A DNA stretch of 64,000 nt from Blastobasis lacticolella (GCA_905147135.1 LR990048.1:18212563-18276562); one strand, 5' to 3'; shown: positions 20,536-31,237, numbered from the stretch's first letter. Numbers and translations: made by a program. The notes: generated by a model not told the origin, from the sequence alone.

Positions 20536-20939
20536 AATTAGGCACCGGTTAATCAGCGCCTAGCAGCAAACACAGTGTACTTGGAATGAATAATTCGTCT
20601 GCACTGGAGTCTTCACGATTTGCATTTCCTTCGAATGGTAATCCCATAGGTCCTTACTCCTCTCACTCTTGATTGGGGATAACTTTTCAAGTAAATAGGC
20701 GGCGGCGTTCGAGATATCAGTTGGTTGGGAACTTTCGTCGGAGTTCGAACCTTGGCACTTTAATGTCGTAACTCGGCTTCTTTCTGTGGACGGAATGCAT
20801 AAAGGTTCAATTCGAGCATTGCGAACTAACTTATTCCAACCAACTAACACTGTGTGATGGTATACATAATGTGGTATCTATCTGCTACCGACTACGGGAA
20901 ATACGTTCCTTCATAATCATTACCATCACCTCAGATGTA
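20536..20939 (-). other. Unassigned 96-codon minus-strand ORF (20560-20850)
   Basis: The frame carries an S/D/E-rich middle and an ..SKDLWDYHSKEMQ.. segment that loosely recalls transposase-type proteins. No domain can be assigned. Its neighbour at 20940-21215 is a LINE remnant, so transposon origin is the default. Confidence 0.2.
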
Positions 20940-21215
20940 GGGCATAGACACCATTTTTAGACTTACTGTTAGATATAGACGTCTTCCCACATCTTTAACA
21001 CTGATGGATTTTGTGACTCTTGCATCCATCGGCTACATACGACCTTTCGTCCGTCCAGCCGAGATCTTGGGGTATCGCCGATCGTCCTATACCGCGAATT
21101 TCGATAAGCGATCGCCACGTGAGAACATTTTCTCCCCATCGGCCTTCAGTTCTGCAAGGTATATGGCCTGCGATTGAGACTTCAGAGTTACGTCTCTCCA
21201 CGCTTTCGTAAGCAA
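20940..21215 (-). pseudogene. LINE-I C-terminal remnant
   Basis: Minus-strand frames show a decayed ..AGHIP..RWGENVLTWR.. segment followed, in another frame, by ..SRWMQESQN.. . This recalls the C-terminal tail of non-LTR polymerases (..RWGxxVLEWR..GRPPTRWTDD..). Several frameshifts. The same family, better preserved at its 3' end, lies at 61168-61345. Confidence 0.5.
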
Positions 21216-21899
21216 ACGTTTCTGATACTTAATGAAACACCGAGCATGGCTCTAGTCGTAGCATGGTGATGTATATATCGCAGGCAAGTGGTTAAATTCA
21301 ATGTTTACATGGCTAGATCTTTAAAGCAATTACTTAATTGAACGGAAAGCTAAATTAATGAATTTTCAAAGTGATGTTTAACGCACGACAATGCCCGGAG
21401 TTTTCAGAGCTAATCTGTGCACTCTCACAACACTGTCCTAACCTAAGTGACTTCAAACTTTGCATTAGGTTTTAAATCGGTCAGTTTAGGTCAGCGCAGT
21501 GACAATCCGGAGCTCCGTAAGCTTCGTTAGACGTTACTTTCATAGTTCATTAACTTGGCGTTTCATTCAACTAAATTATTGCTTACAAAGCTAGCCGTTT
21601 AATGAACCGACTAATTTCACCAATCAATATATGCCACAAATTGAAGTGGTATCTCATTTCAGTCAAATTCTCAGTATCCATATTCAATGGGCATAAAACA
21701 GATACGTAAATTTGACCGCTACCCGAAATGCCTGATCTAATCGCCTACACATCGGATTGGCAATCAACTGCCAATGATATTTGAAATGAGAGGCACACTG
21801 AAAACTAGCGCTATATGGCAGCAGCCATGGCTTATGCTGAGTGTGACCCACAGTGTGGCGCAAGGTTAACATTATGGATTCTCATTATGTCACTATTTC
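21216..21899. other. Nothing recognised
   Basis: AT-rich, no supported feature. Confidence 0.3.
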
Positions 21900-21985
21900 C
21901 TGTTTTAAATATTTGAAGGTACCTATCGTGTCATGAGTTTATGTGTAATAAATGTCATTCATTCATTTATATAGGTTTTAAACGG
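21900..21985 (+). mobile_element. LINE-like 3' tail (ATTC repeats)
   Basis: TTTATGTGTAATAAATGTCATTCATTCATT: a polyadenylation-like signal followed by a short tandem tail, as in non-LTR 3' ends. No coding part. Confidence 0.4.
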
Positions 21986-22439
21986 GTTATAATTACGATA
22001 GCGAGCGAAGAGCGATTCGCTCAAAATTGATAGTTTCACATCTGTTTTATTCTTTCTACCCACCCAAGTGAAGATAACGGCGAAGCTCATATACCAATAC
22101 AAAGATTAAAATTCCGGCCGGGTGTGAAGTGGAGCAGTTACACAGCAATTGGCCGATGTTATAGCGTCGGCTTTGGGACTTAACCATTCAAGACGCAATA
22201 TGCGATATCGTGATTTCATATACTTTTGACTTCGAGTTCAATAATAGGCAAATACTTTTTTATGGTTTTTCTTAGATTATATTGTGGAGTTCTTCAAGAA
22301 ATGGGTTAAAAGGTTTTAACGGGATCGGCAACCCGTGGGTGATTGATGGCCCTGGTATTTCAAACGTCCATAGGGTGCTTACCATTAGGCCGTAAACTTG
22401 TTACAGACTTTAGTGGTATAAAATAAATATCGAAGGCCC
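21986..22439. other. Nothing recognised
   Basis: AT-rich, no supported feature. Confidence 0.3.
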
Positions 22440-22632
22440 CGCGATCCGCCTTTTTTTTACTTTCACTAGCCAGGCATTTCACCGCCATCTCACCTGGTGA
22501 TAAGTGACGATGCGGCCGAAGATGTCTAGAACTTGAAGGCGTCCAGATTATAATTATCAGGGAACACCCTCGCAAGCAAGGAGTTCCATTCCCTTGTCGG
22601 CCGCATTTTAAAGATTGAACCAAAGCGGCACG
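22440..22632 (-). pseudogene. LINE-G C-terminal fragment
   Basis: On the minus strand CGTGCCGCTTTGGTTCAATC, GGAATGGAACTCCTTGC and ATAATTATAATCTGGACGCC match the copy at 53762-54265 and run into the family's 3' end (CACCAGGTGAGATGGCGGT) with an A-rich tail. About 25 codons before the stop are deleted. A SINE-A scrap adjoins at 22636. Confidence 0.75.
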
Positions 22633-22635
22633 TGT

Positions 22636-22671
22636 CTTGACCATGATCCAGGATTTGGCAGTTCAAGTAAT
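22636..22671 (-). mobile_element. SINE-A fragment
   Basis: About 36 bp (TTGACCATGATCCAGGATTT) directly next to the LINE-G fragment. Confidence 0.6.
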
Positions 22672-22784
22672 CTATGCTATGAAACCTAACAATAAGACTA
22701 CATATTAAACAAATTACATATCAGACGACGGCGCTACATGAATCTTTCTTTAATCCCTTCTCCTTTCATTTATTCCCCCAACAG

Positions 22785-23087
22785 ATGCTACGACTGTGCC
22801 GTCTATACTCCAATCGCTCCGTGATCCGAGCCAACTGCTACAGTTGTCGGATTTACATCTCAATAGCTGGCTAGAGTACAATATCGAATTTTGCACAACG
22901 CTAGAGGGCATGCCGGCTTTTGTGGAATACCTATTCTATCAGTTTAATCTCGTTCTTGGCAGCATAATGAAATTATTTAGGGAGGCATCCGACGTCTTGT
23001 GTGGGCTGCGGTTGGGATTCTATTGGATTGTACTCGACTGTGACTTCCGATTTATAACGACTGGTTTCATTAACAAATTGTCATAGG
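22785..23087 (+). CDS. Candidate exon, unknown protein
   Basis: A textbook 3' splice signal (pyrimidine-rich ..CCCTTCTCCTTTCATTTATT.. CCCCCAACAG) ends at 22784. From there one frame (first complete codon GCT at 22787) stays open for 99 codons. It ends in TAG at 23084-23086, which coincides with a donor-like ATAG|GTAAAAGT. The residues include an S/L/D-rich start and hydrophobic segments (..FVEYLFYQFNLVLGSI..). I do not recognise the protein. A chance ORF after a chance acceptor, or a decayed transposon, remains possible. Confidence 0.3.
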
Positions 23088-23124
23088 TAAAAGTACGAAT
23101 TATCATGGTGTCGCTAGTAATGTA

Positions 23125-23381
23125 CGACCTGAGTGGTTCCATGGTCAACATGCCACGCAAGAGGTCCCGGGTTCGATTCCCGGCCGAGCAGAAATTGAAA
23201 TGCTGAATTTTAATTTCTGTAACGGGTCTGGGTGTTCTATGTATAATAAGTATGTATTTAAAAGTACTTAAGTAGTATATCAGTTATCTAGCACCCATAG
23301 TGTCGCTCGCTTTGCTTTTGCTTTTGCTTTACAAGCTTTGCTTGGTTTGGGGCTAGATGGCGCTGTGTGAATTTGTCCACG
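23125..23381 (+). mobile_element. SINE-B copy, full length
   Basis: Head CGACCTGAGTGGTTCC..GGTCCCGGGTTCGATTCCCG (very well preserved B box), then ACGGGTCTGGGTGTT, TATAATAAGTATG and GGGGCTAGATGGCGCTGTGT. It ends GAATTTGTCCACGA. The 3' part holds a short (GCTTTT)n expansion. Confidence 0.85.
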
Positions 23382-23499
23382 AATATTTACTTATTTATTT
23401 AATGTCATGTAGGTATGAGTAGTGTGTAATGTTTACCCTTCTATACATAGTTTTAATAAAGTCGCATCGCACCGTCTGTCTCTATGTATCTATGATATT

Positions 23500-23582
23500 G
23501 CATTGCATTTAAAGTATGCAACGGATTTTACTGCGGTTTTCAACTGTAGATAGAGTGATTCAAGAGAAAGGTTTATAAGAAC
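23500..23582 (-). mobile_element. Helitron-like conserved segment
   Basis: The minus strand reads AAACCTTTCTCTTGAATCAC, TCTATCTACAG and AAAACCGCAGTAAAATCCGT. The same block lies at 40955-41035. From general knowledge it belongs to abundant lepidopteran Helitron-like/non-autonomous elements. Termini not resolved. Confidence 0.5.
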
Positions 23583-23759
23583 ATAAGTTATGACATAATG
23601 TGAATAATGCATGCTCTCTCACACTTTGTTTGCAATGCCCTAATAGGGTGTCACATGTAAGTACTATATAATATTGTGAAATCTTTTGAAAACTATGATA
23701 CGCAATAGATAAATGAAATGAAATGAAGACAAAAAAGGTAGAATGTACCTACACCTGTA

Positions 23760-23990
23760 CGGGAACGAAGTCGCGCCGGGTTATACATAAGACTTAACTT
23801 TCCGCCATATTCAATTTATAATGACGTTACGATTGCCACAAGCCGGTCACAAGGCGTTAATCTCAGAGTTCTCGAAAATGTCTCTCCCAAGTTTAGTCAA
23901 AATCGGTTTAGTAGTTCAAAAAAATAACACAGACAGACAGAGGTTACTTTCGTATTTGACTCATAATATTATGAGGTTAAAAGTACGGAT
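23760..23990 (+). mobile_element. Possible Helitron-like relic
   Basis: GGGAACGAAGTCGCGCCGGG at one side and TCAAAATCGGTTTAGTAGTTC..ACAGACAGACAG at the other are typical phrases of dispersed lepidopteran Helitron-like elements. No defined ends. The ORF 23821-24084 over it is not supported. Confidence 0.35.
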
Positions 23991-24338
23991 AGTTTCCCAC
24001 GGTTTCCATTCCCATGCATTTCAATTTCAATTTCAATTTCTTTATTTTGCATTCCATGTGTTACATATAGATGTTACAATATGATGAGAATCAACATGGA
24101 CCCAGCATTTCGACACTACGCGAACATTCCACTGTCCCAAGGGGATTTATTTTACGGTGCATAACGTTCACTATGGCACGGGAAGAATGTAGGTTAATAT
24201 TTGTGAAATATTTTTAAAGTGGTTCAGTAGTTTCGGAGATTACCAATATGATACATTTATAGACATGTTGCCTTTGGTTACATTATAGCGATTTTCAGTA
24301 GGAATAGGAACCGATTCTTTTTGTAAATAAAGTACAGC

Positions 24339-24463
24339 ACTCGTTAATACTCACTTATTTGCTTACGACGTGAGGATGACGAAGATCGGGCAAAGTAAAG
24401 AAAACAAAGCGGGAAAGCGGACCCTGGCAGCAGCCGGAATTGACCCCTCGGATGATGATGATG
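24339..24463 (+). mobile_element. RTE-D 3' fragment (outer insertion)
   Basis: TTACGACGTGAGGATGACGAAGATCGGGC.. and CGGACCCTGGCAGCAGCCGG end in GATGATGATGATG. ACTCGTTAATACT lies on its left (24339-24351) and ACTCGTTAAT restarts directly after its tail (24464), so a target duplication is likely. The duplicate is itself interrupted by the SINE-C copy that follows. Confidence 0.7.
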
Positions 24464-24681
24464 ACTCGTTAATCATCATCACAGCCCGTAACAGGCCACT
24501 GCAGAACTTATGGCCTCTCCCACGAAAGGGGAGGTTATTGCCATGATCTCCAAGCTTGGCAGGCGGGTTGCATATTGCAGTGCTTAAATATAACAATGGA
24601 AAACGCTGCTGCCCATTTTCCAGACTATGGAGACTCTTGATCTTTCGCCTCGATCTTTTGATCTTTTGACTCATTAATACT
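24464..24681 (-). mobile_element. SINE-C copy nested in the RTE-D duplication
   Basis: Minus-strand copy with a GATGATGATT-type tail at the left. It includes CCTCCCCTTTCGTGGGAGAG, AACCCGCCTGCCAAGCTTGG and ATTTTCCATTGTTATATTTAAG blocks on its own strand, and ends at AAGATCGAGGCG. It is flanked by ACTCGTTAAT (24464-24473) and ACTCATTAAT (24669-24678). Its 5' start is truncated. Confidence 0.7.
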
Positions 24682-24719
24682 GACTGATAATATCTTAAGT
24701 ATTTATTTTATTTAATTAA

Positions 24720-25572
24720 GGGCCGATTGTTCAATCCCCAGATAAAATGTCTGTTTACTACTAAATTATTAGTCTGTTTAACGGTCTGTTAATCAGTTGT
24801 CTTTTTTTCAATAGTCATTTATCTCATGGATAAGTATCTGACCGAATATTTCAATACTGCCAACATTAAGTCAACACGAAATTCAGAGAGGTGAAACAAA
24901 AATATCGCTTACACATTTGTTAGAGCAGGATAGACTCACGAAGCTATCAGTGGCAAGCAAGCGGCAGAATAGAGTTACCTAGTATTAGAAGAAAGGTTAT
25001 TTATTCATTGTAGTTTACAGTTATTTTATTTGTTGTTTAGTTGGATTGAGCGTTTATATTTTAGTTATTTAAAACGTGGTGATTACCTTCTATTGCAATA
25101 ATCGCAAAAGAAAATTAAAAAAGAGAGCGATCTGCAAGTTTCACAACTGCCGAGACTCATTTAGTTGTCAGTTCAGTCGGAAAAATATTTCTTTTCTGTG
25201 ACGTGGATTTATATATTCTTATATTATGGGCCTCTTCTTAGATTGCTAGGTCATCTAAGCTGTCGAAAATATGCATATTATTTACCTACTTCCTTCAAAA
25301 ACTGCAAAATATAACCTCAAACCAACTGATGTATCAAGACGCTATCTGTCAAATAACGGCTATCTGGCGCTCAAAGAGGCAGATAGATTTATTCCCCAGA
25401 TAATGGTTTTATTCGACAAATAACTGTATTTCTGTATTTCTTTATTGTGTGCAATAAATAGTTAAATAAATAAATGAATAAACTCTTAACTGCCAGTTGA
25501 AAAATTAAAAAACTTGCTATCCGTCGAATAAACGCTAACAGACTGTTTATCTGAGCATTGAACAATCGGCCC
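24720..25572. mobile_element. Harbinger-type element, 853 bp, TAA duplication
   Basis: The ends are GGGCCGATTGTTCAATCC and GCATTGAACAATCGGCCC, flanked by TAA (24717-24719, 25573-25575). Related to the two short MITEs at 11.8 and 12.9 kb but much longer. The interior carries a LINE-type tail at 25420-25490 (TTCTTTATTGTGTGCAATAA), so part of the length is nested sequence. No transposase frame seen. Confidence 0.75.
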
Positions 25573-26061
25573 TAAATTAGACAAAACAATAAATATGACA
25601 AATCAATTAAACTCAGGCACTTAAAACATTTTAAAGAAAGCTTTTAGCCTAACCTAAAGCTATGTTTTAGGCCTTTTTGGATTCATTTCAAACAAACGTC
25701 AACGATCAATCTTTTCTCTTTATATTAAATGTAGGCGTAGATAAGTATGAAGTCAAATACTAGTATAACCAAGGCTTGAAGTAACCTACAACTGATGGGA
25801 TGTATTCACTCGGAAATACAGACGTCGGCAGCCAGTTCCAGTCCTTCGTGCATAATAAATATTAAGTGAAGCAGCAGGTGCAAATGTGTGGAATACTAAT
25901 TAATTTATCCGGTTTCCTACCTCTTCTTTTACATCTTAATTAAAGTTGGTTTCTCAATTTCTCAATGTGACAAAATTCATTGAATGTAAAAAAAAACATT
26001 TTAGTCTCAACAGTACTAATCATCTGTTATTTTCAAATATTTGAACAATCATACGTGGAAA
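25573..26061. other. Nothing recognised
   Basis: AT-rich, no supported feature. Confidence 0.3.
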
Positions 26062-26272
26062 ATAGGTGCATGAACCTGCCGGTATCAGGAAACAGGCCTT
26101 GCTCGTGGGCGACCAAAGAAGCGATGGATTGACATCGCTGAGTCGGATGCGAGAGCCAACGGATTACGACGCGAGGATGCCGAAGACCGGACGAAGTAGA
26201 GAAGAATGAGTATGGGAAATCGGACCCTGGCAGGGACCGGGATAAGCTCTAGGACGATGATGATGAATTAAA
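26062..26272 (+). pseudogene. RTE-D polymerase C-terminus and tail
   Basis: Reads ..GRPKKRWIDIAESDARANGL.. then ..REDAEDRTK-stop-RR.., the typical C-terminal tail of RTE-type non-LTR polymerases, and ends GACGATGATGATGAA. One in-frame stop (TAG) interrupts it. Similarity with 57898-58130 begins at nearly the same place. Confidence 0.75.
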
Positions 26273-26649
26273 CGACCACTTCAATATTTTTAGTCATATT
26301 TTCAATTGCGTGCATATCCTTAGCTTCATCGCGTCCATTCCGGCTTACTGTTCGTCCTACACTTTATCTGGTTTTCAGAATCATCAAGTTGGGAAAAAAT
26401 GGCACAGGGAAAATATGGGAATGGAACAAATGACACAAAGAAAAACAGAATTCCGGAAATTATAGGGCATACTCCGTCGGCCATTAGCTCTAGCATCCGA
26501 CTCGGCGATCCGATTCCTAGCTTCGCGTTAAAAACGCATACAATTCAGGTCAGAGTAGAGTAAAATTGCCTGTTAAAAAACGTAATAACCCATAAAATCG
26601 TCTAAATCACATTAGATATTACGGTAGTACGTAATATCCTTAGTTGAGC

Positions 26650-26705
26650 AAATTACCGTAATATCTACGCTTCGCAGGTGAGTTTGAGATTGCAGTACTA
26701 AAAAG
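26650..26705 (-). mobile_element. SINE-C fragment
   Basis: Contains CTACGCTTCGCAGGTGAGTTTGAGATTGCAGT, a diverged middle block of the family. Confidence 0.45.
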
Positions 26706-27132
26706 TGTATGAGGAGCTACTATCCAGGTCAAGCTTTAACATTGTAAGATACCCGTACTAGGAAGGTGTTAGTTGTTAAACTACTTTGGTGGTTACCACA
26801 CGTCCATTTGTATTTGTGATATATTTGAATACGGGTAAGTATTTATATCAAAGTACTTGCTAATACTATAAAAAAGTAATTATCTTGGCGTACAATCTGG
26901 ACTGTCATCCAGAGATTGAAGACAAGAAAGTCCGGTCAACGATTTTTTGACTGAGTTTGGGCTTTCATGAGTGATATAAAAATACTTCAAGCAGACATGC
27001 CGGTGGTCAAGGGCCATTTCCTAATTGCCTAATTCTGCAATCTTCATTGAAAATTTAAAAATACATGGAGTGAAAACGTCTGCTTGGTTTTTACTCCGTA
27101 TACCAATCGGTATTACATGATATTGATATGAT
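26706..27132. other. Nothing recognised
   Basis: AT-rich. TATCTTGGCGTAC near 26882 may be a scrap of the SINE-A 3' end. Confidence 0.3.
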
Positions 27133-27345
27133 TGGCCGTGTGGTGTCCGGTAGAGTAGAATAGCACCACCCCTTACACTCATGGGTGTCGTACAAGGCGT
27201 TTAATGTTTTTGAGGCTAAAGATCAATAGTCTCCGTAGTCTGGAAAATGGGCAGCAGCATTTTCCATTGTTATATTAAAACACTGCGATCTCCAACCCGC
27301 CTGCCAAGCAGGGCTGTGACGTGATTATATGATATGGCCCAAAAT
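27133..27345 (+). mobile_element. SINE-C copy with internal deletion
   Basis: Starts at the conserved GGCCGTGTGGTGTCCGG and runs to CAACCCGCCTGCCAAGC. It then jumps to GGGCTGTGACGTG, the family's last block, so about 75 bp are deleted. Confidence 0.7.
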
Positions 27346-28057
27346 AGAACCTTGTGGCAAGCATTTTTAATATGGGAATAATAAAGCAAGGCCGAAGAAG
27401 AAGAATAAGACTAATATGTATAACAAAAAAGATAAACCAAACACCTCTATACATAAAGAGAACCACAGATACGCACTTTTTGCGTCAAAGGTTGAAAAAG
27501 ACAAACCTCCAAGCACACATCCATTTCACTAGATCTCCAACAATAGGAAGCCCTCACCACAGGTTTGGGTAAGAACATCATCAATCACAAACGTTCAATT
27601 CATCAAGCCACCAATTTCAGTAATTAACCGCTTTAGTTATGCCCACGGGTGATGGTGTCGTAATATCGGCCAATATGGACGCGAGTCGGTGCAAGTTGTG
27701 ATACTATGGCGTGCATGATTAATAAAAAATATAATGTAGGAAGTATGATGCTGGCTCGTTACTTCGCTAACGGATTAGCTTCGATATCCAGCGGGGCAAC
27801 GCTGCCAGCTGTCTGGGCACCATTCCGGGGGGCAGCGGTGTAGACGACTTTTTTATTTTTTAGTGTAGTGGTCTATAATATGTATTAGTGTATATTTTTA
27901 CTATAACTGTAAATATTTTATGTGTACCTTACTAAATAGTGTTCTTTTGGAAGGATATGGATGATAAAGTAAACGCAGGAGATTACAAAAAAGTAAAAAT
28001 AATTCTTTTATTCTGCGCAGTGACAAACGAGCAGACAGCCCACTTGATGTTTTCCCT
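27346..28057. other. Nothing recognised
   Basis: The ORF 27354-27572 has no domain. A slightly GC-richer patch lies at 27740-27850. Confidence 0.3.
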
Positions 28058-28192
28058 TAACGCTACAACTTAGGTCTCTTTAAGACAAGAGTGAATAGGT
28101 ATTTAATAGACAGGTATACGCCGTCAACTGCATCTGAACTAAATATCAAGTGAGATGGCAGTCAAATACATGACTATTCTCTATAAAAAAAA
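28058..28192 (+). pseudogene. LINE-G-related C-terminus and 3' end
   Basis: A frame reads ..YNLGLFKTRVNRYLIDRYTP.. before a stop (TGA at 28151), then GAGATGGCAGTCAAATACATGACTATTCT and an A-run. This is the same layout as LINE-G but a different subfamily. Confidence 0.6.
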
Positions 28193-28296
28193 ATACGATA
28201 ACTGTCGCCAATAGCATCTACGATTCATGCATTTATGTTGCAGGCAACAAAAATGCAGAACCGCAGTTGCGTTGATGCAGACTAATCTTGAACGCA

Positions 28297-28529
28297 CACT
28301 CATGCAGTGCGCTGCGCAGTGCACTGCACGATGTGGCAAAACTTGTTACACGCCGAGCAATTTGTATGCAAGTACATTGACAGATGGCGGAATGTCCCAC
28401 TGTGCAGCGCGCCGCGCGGCGCACTGCATGATGGTGCAACACCCGCAATTGACGCCCGAAATGTCAGTTCTGTATGAATTTTGTCTACGTTTTTCAATTT
28501 GGCCCCATCGTGCAGCGTGCGGTGCGATG
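28297..28529. repeat. GC-rich inverted arms (1 to 3)
   Basis: Arm 1 (28297-28334, ACTCATGCAGTGCGCTGCGC..) pairs with arm 2 (28398-28434, ..CGGCGCACTGCATGATG). A third related arm (CATCGTGCAGCGTGCGGTGC) lies at 28505-28529. A fourth (29920-29964) is in reverse orientation and ends ..GCACTGCATGAGT. CpG/GpC-dense in an AT-rich region. The ORFs on both strands here are compositional. Confidence 0.6.
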
Positions 28530-28826
28530 TCAGTAGATGTCAACATGAAACGTCACATCTGACTGTTTCTTTTTACCAACAGTTCGAATCTTTCCTCTTT
28601 ATGTGACACAGTTGACACACATATATATCTGTCTACTTTTTTTAGTACAGATACAACGCGTGTGAATGGAATAGGAAACCGACCTTGTCAAAGAAAGTTT
28701 GACCGCTGATGCGTAAGCCCCTCCCCTTTTTCTGATTCTTTAACATTATCGAAGTTGTTTCGCTTTCGTGATCCTGTCGTCATTCTCTTCTCAGTTCATT
28801 CCGAATTATAAGTAAGGCATGTTTGG

Positions 28827-29215
28827 TTCTAGAACACTAGTTTCTAAAAAGAAATGCTGGTACTCGTAGAAATCTACATTTTGGATGGCACCTGTCAAAC
28901 TTAAAACTGTAATAACTCTGAAACTATTGGTGCTAGAATACTAGTTCCTAAAGAGAAATGATAGTACTCGTCGAGATCTACATTCCGGATGATAGCTGTC
29001 AAACTTAATACTGTAATAACTCTTAAACTATCGCTTCTAGAACACTAGTTACTAAAGAAAAATGATAGTGCTCGTCGAGATCTACATTTCGGTTGACAGC
29101 TGTCAAACTTAATACTGTAATAACTCTGAAACTATCGCTCCTTGAACACTAGTTCCTGAAGAGAAATGATAGTCGAGATCTTCATTTCGGTTGACAGCTG
29201 TCAATCTTAAACCTG
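28827..29215. repeat. 104-bp tandem repeat, about 3.7 copies
   Basis: Successive units start at CTAGAA/CTTGAA positions 28829, 28933, 29037 and 29141, an exact 104-bp spacing. Shared phrases are ACTAGTTCCTAAAGAGAAATG, CGAGATCTACATT and AGCTGTCAAACTTAATACTG. The last unit is shortened by a small deletion. It is followed by a short (CCTGTAA)n run. Confidence 0.9.
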
Positions 29216-29919
29216 TAACCTGTAACCTGGTCCTGACAAATCTCTGTCGATTCTTCCACGTTTATTAACTTTACATACATAGATTGTTAACTTCATTACC
29301 CTCCTTTAGCTCCATCGTAGTCGGGTAAAAAGTAACAGTCATAGTATAGTATTCGCGGAAGATCAATCGAGGTTGTCCAATTTCTTGACATATTTCTTTT
29401 GTTATACTTTTTAGTTAAAAAAAGCAACATTCGCGTTTCATACATTTTTGGATCAAAAATTTAAGTGTCGGCCAGAACAAAATTATTAGTTTCCAATAGA
29501 GAAAACAGTTCTTAACATTGTTTACTGTGACGTCAAATCCGCACATCCGACGGTCGATTGTTATTGGCTTTTAGAAAAGCGATACTTAGTACCTACTGTA
29601 CGCCCGGTGGTATATAGTGGTGGTGGTGGGCGTACTGGTTTGGCACTATAGTAAGAAATAATAGAACCTGTCTCTGAAAATTGCATAATATTTTTCTGGC
29701 CGGCACTTTCAGCGTTTTAATCTAAAATGAATGACATCCATTTTGTACGTTTCTCTTGGTTGCATTTGAGACAGTTTCTCGGTTGCAAAGTGACTAGAGA
29801 TAAAAAAGCTCTCGTGCAAACGTTGCCTAACTCACAATCATTCGAAAATCTCTCGTGCGAACGTTGCCTAACTTGAAAAACCAGAATAACACCACCGTTT
29901 TCTTTGTTGTCACCGTGAC
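29216..29919. other. Spacer between tandem repeat and the right-hand GC-rich arm
   Basis: AT-rich, with GGTGGTGGTGG near 29618. CTCTCGTGC.AACGTTGCCTAACT occurs twice (29811-29834, 29852-29875), a short direct repeat. No supported gene. Confidence 0.35.
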
Positions 29920-29964
29920 GTGGCACTGCGCGGTGCGCCGCGCAGTGCACTGCACTGCATGAGT
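29920..29964. repeat. GC-rich inverted arm (4)
   Basis: TGGCACTGCGCGGTGCGCCG..TGCACTGCATGAGT. Its complement begins ACTCATGCAGTGC, matching the start of arm 1 at 28298, which makes the 28298-29964 interval a candidate TIR-bounded element. Confidence 0.5.
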
Positions 29965-31024
29965 GGAGCTAGTCGTTAAGATGTAATGCCTCATGCCTGT
30001 AATTGCGCTGGCCACCATTTCACCCGCAACCTCATACTATTTACCTCTAATAATATTAAAAAATCTCTTTAACCATACTGTAATAAATAAACAATGGTAA
30101 TCTGAAAGTGCTACGAAACTACTACGAAAGGGCAATAATAGGCGTCAATGTAAGGGTGTATTATTTAAGTATAGTACTTTAAGTAATAAAAATAAAAGTA
30201 CAAAGTATTAGATAATTACTATAGAGTATTGGAAACAGTAAAATTCACTGACAAATAATAGAAATAATGGATATGTAAATACTTAAATAGTCAATAGGTA
30301 TAAATTATTCCGTTAGCTTTGTAAGTTTAAAGCCTCCTCTCTCCCAAAATGCTGCGCCCAATCGGGTCTGTATTGTATGTACATAACAATGTTATTGTAT
30401 TATCTATATGGAAGCTAATAAATATGAATATGAATTTACTCTTGACTTCGTACCTTTACTTGTAACACCCGTTATTCCTACTTTTACTCTCGCGTTTTTC
30501 TATGTTTTAAAAACAATAAGAATGCTAGATCACGTCAACCGGCTCCAGATGTAAAATGCGGTAACCTCGATTACCGCACTATAACTTATCTTATAGCATA
30601 GCAGCTGTATCTGCGCTAATTAAAAAAAAATCACGGCACGATACTCCATCAAATACTTTCAATCTGCAAAGCGTTGAAAATCGTTGAACTTTTGCTTTCG
30701 TTTTTACCACGAAATGAAAGCCTGATGAAGCCTCACTCGGGAATAGTTTCGCTTCCTATTAAATTGTATTTTAAATCCTTTTAGCCGGTTTCCAATGGTG
30801 TAAACTCGCTAATCTGCTGTAGATTAACAAGTTAAAACAGCAAATAATCTCTTCATTCGCGTAATACCATTGTATAATTATTAATTAGCTTTGTCGAAAT
30901 AAATTCACAGTTCTGGGAAGCTACTAAATAGTTATTGCAGACTACGTGATACGAATTTTGAATGAGTTTGTTTTACCGTTTTTGTGTGATATTTTGTATG
31001 ACTTTGAAATTGGCCATGTAATGT
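29965..31024. other. Mostly unassigned, with one LINE-like tail
   Basis: At 30335-30425 CTGCGCCCAATCGGGTCTGT..GCTAATAAATATGAATATGAAT looks like a non-LTR 3' end with a short tandem tail. A small perfect inverted repeat (TGCGGTAA, 6 nt, TTACCGCA) lies at about 30556-30577. The rest is AT-rich. Confidence 0.35.
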
Positions 31025-31237
31025 TTAAGGGGTCCGACTCGTAAGTGAGAGGTACCGGGTTCGAACCCCAGTGCCGCCATGTACAAATTACTCTTTTCTG
31101 AGTTATGTAGTAATCAACGGTAAGGGAAAACATCGTGATAAAACCTGCATATTCAGTCAGGTTCCCTCGTTAACAGGGCCATGGAGGTCAGATGGCAGTC
31201 GCTCCACAGTAATTACGTGATCTGCCAAATCCTGAAT
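31025..31237 (+). mobile_element. SINE-A copy
   Basis: ACTCGTAAGTGAGAGGTACC, GGGTTCGAACCCC (B box), AATTACTCTTTTCTGAGTTA, GGTAAGGGAAAACATCGTG and AATTACGTGATCTGCCAAAT. About 30 bp are missing in the middle. It ends abruptly at the SINE-B part that follows. Confidence 0.8.

Noticed and set aside
23125..23195. tRNA gene (strong A and B boxes)
   Set aside because: The box sequences belong to SINE-B: the same body and 3' end follow as in seven other copies, and no complete cloverleaf was evident.
28227..28562. 111-codon plus ORF and several overlapping minus ORFs
   Set aside because: Open frames on both strands come from the GC-rich inverted arms; no domain.
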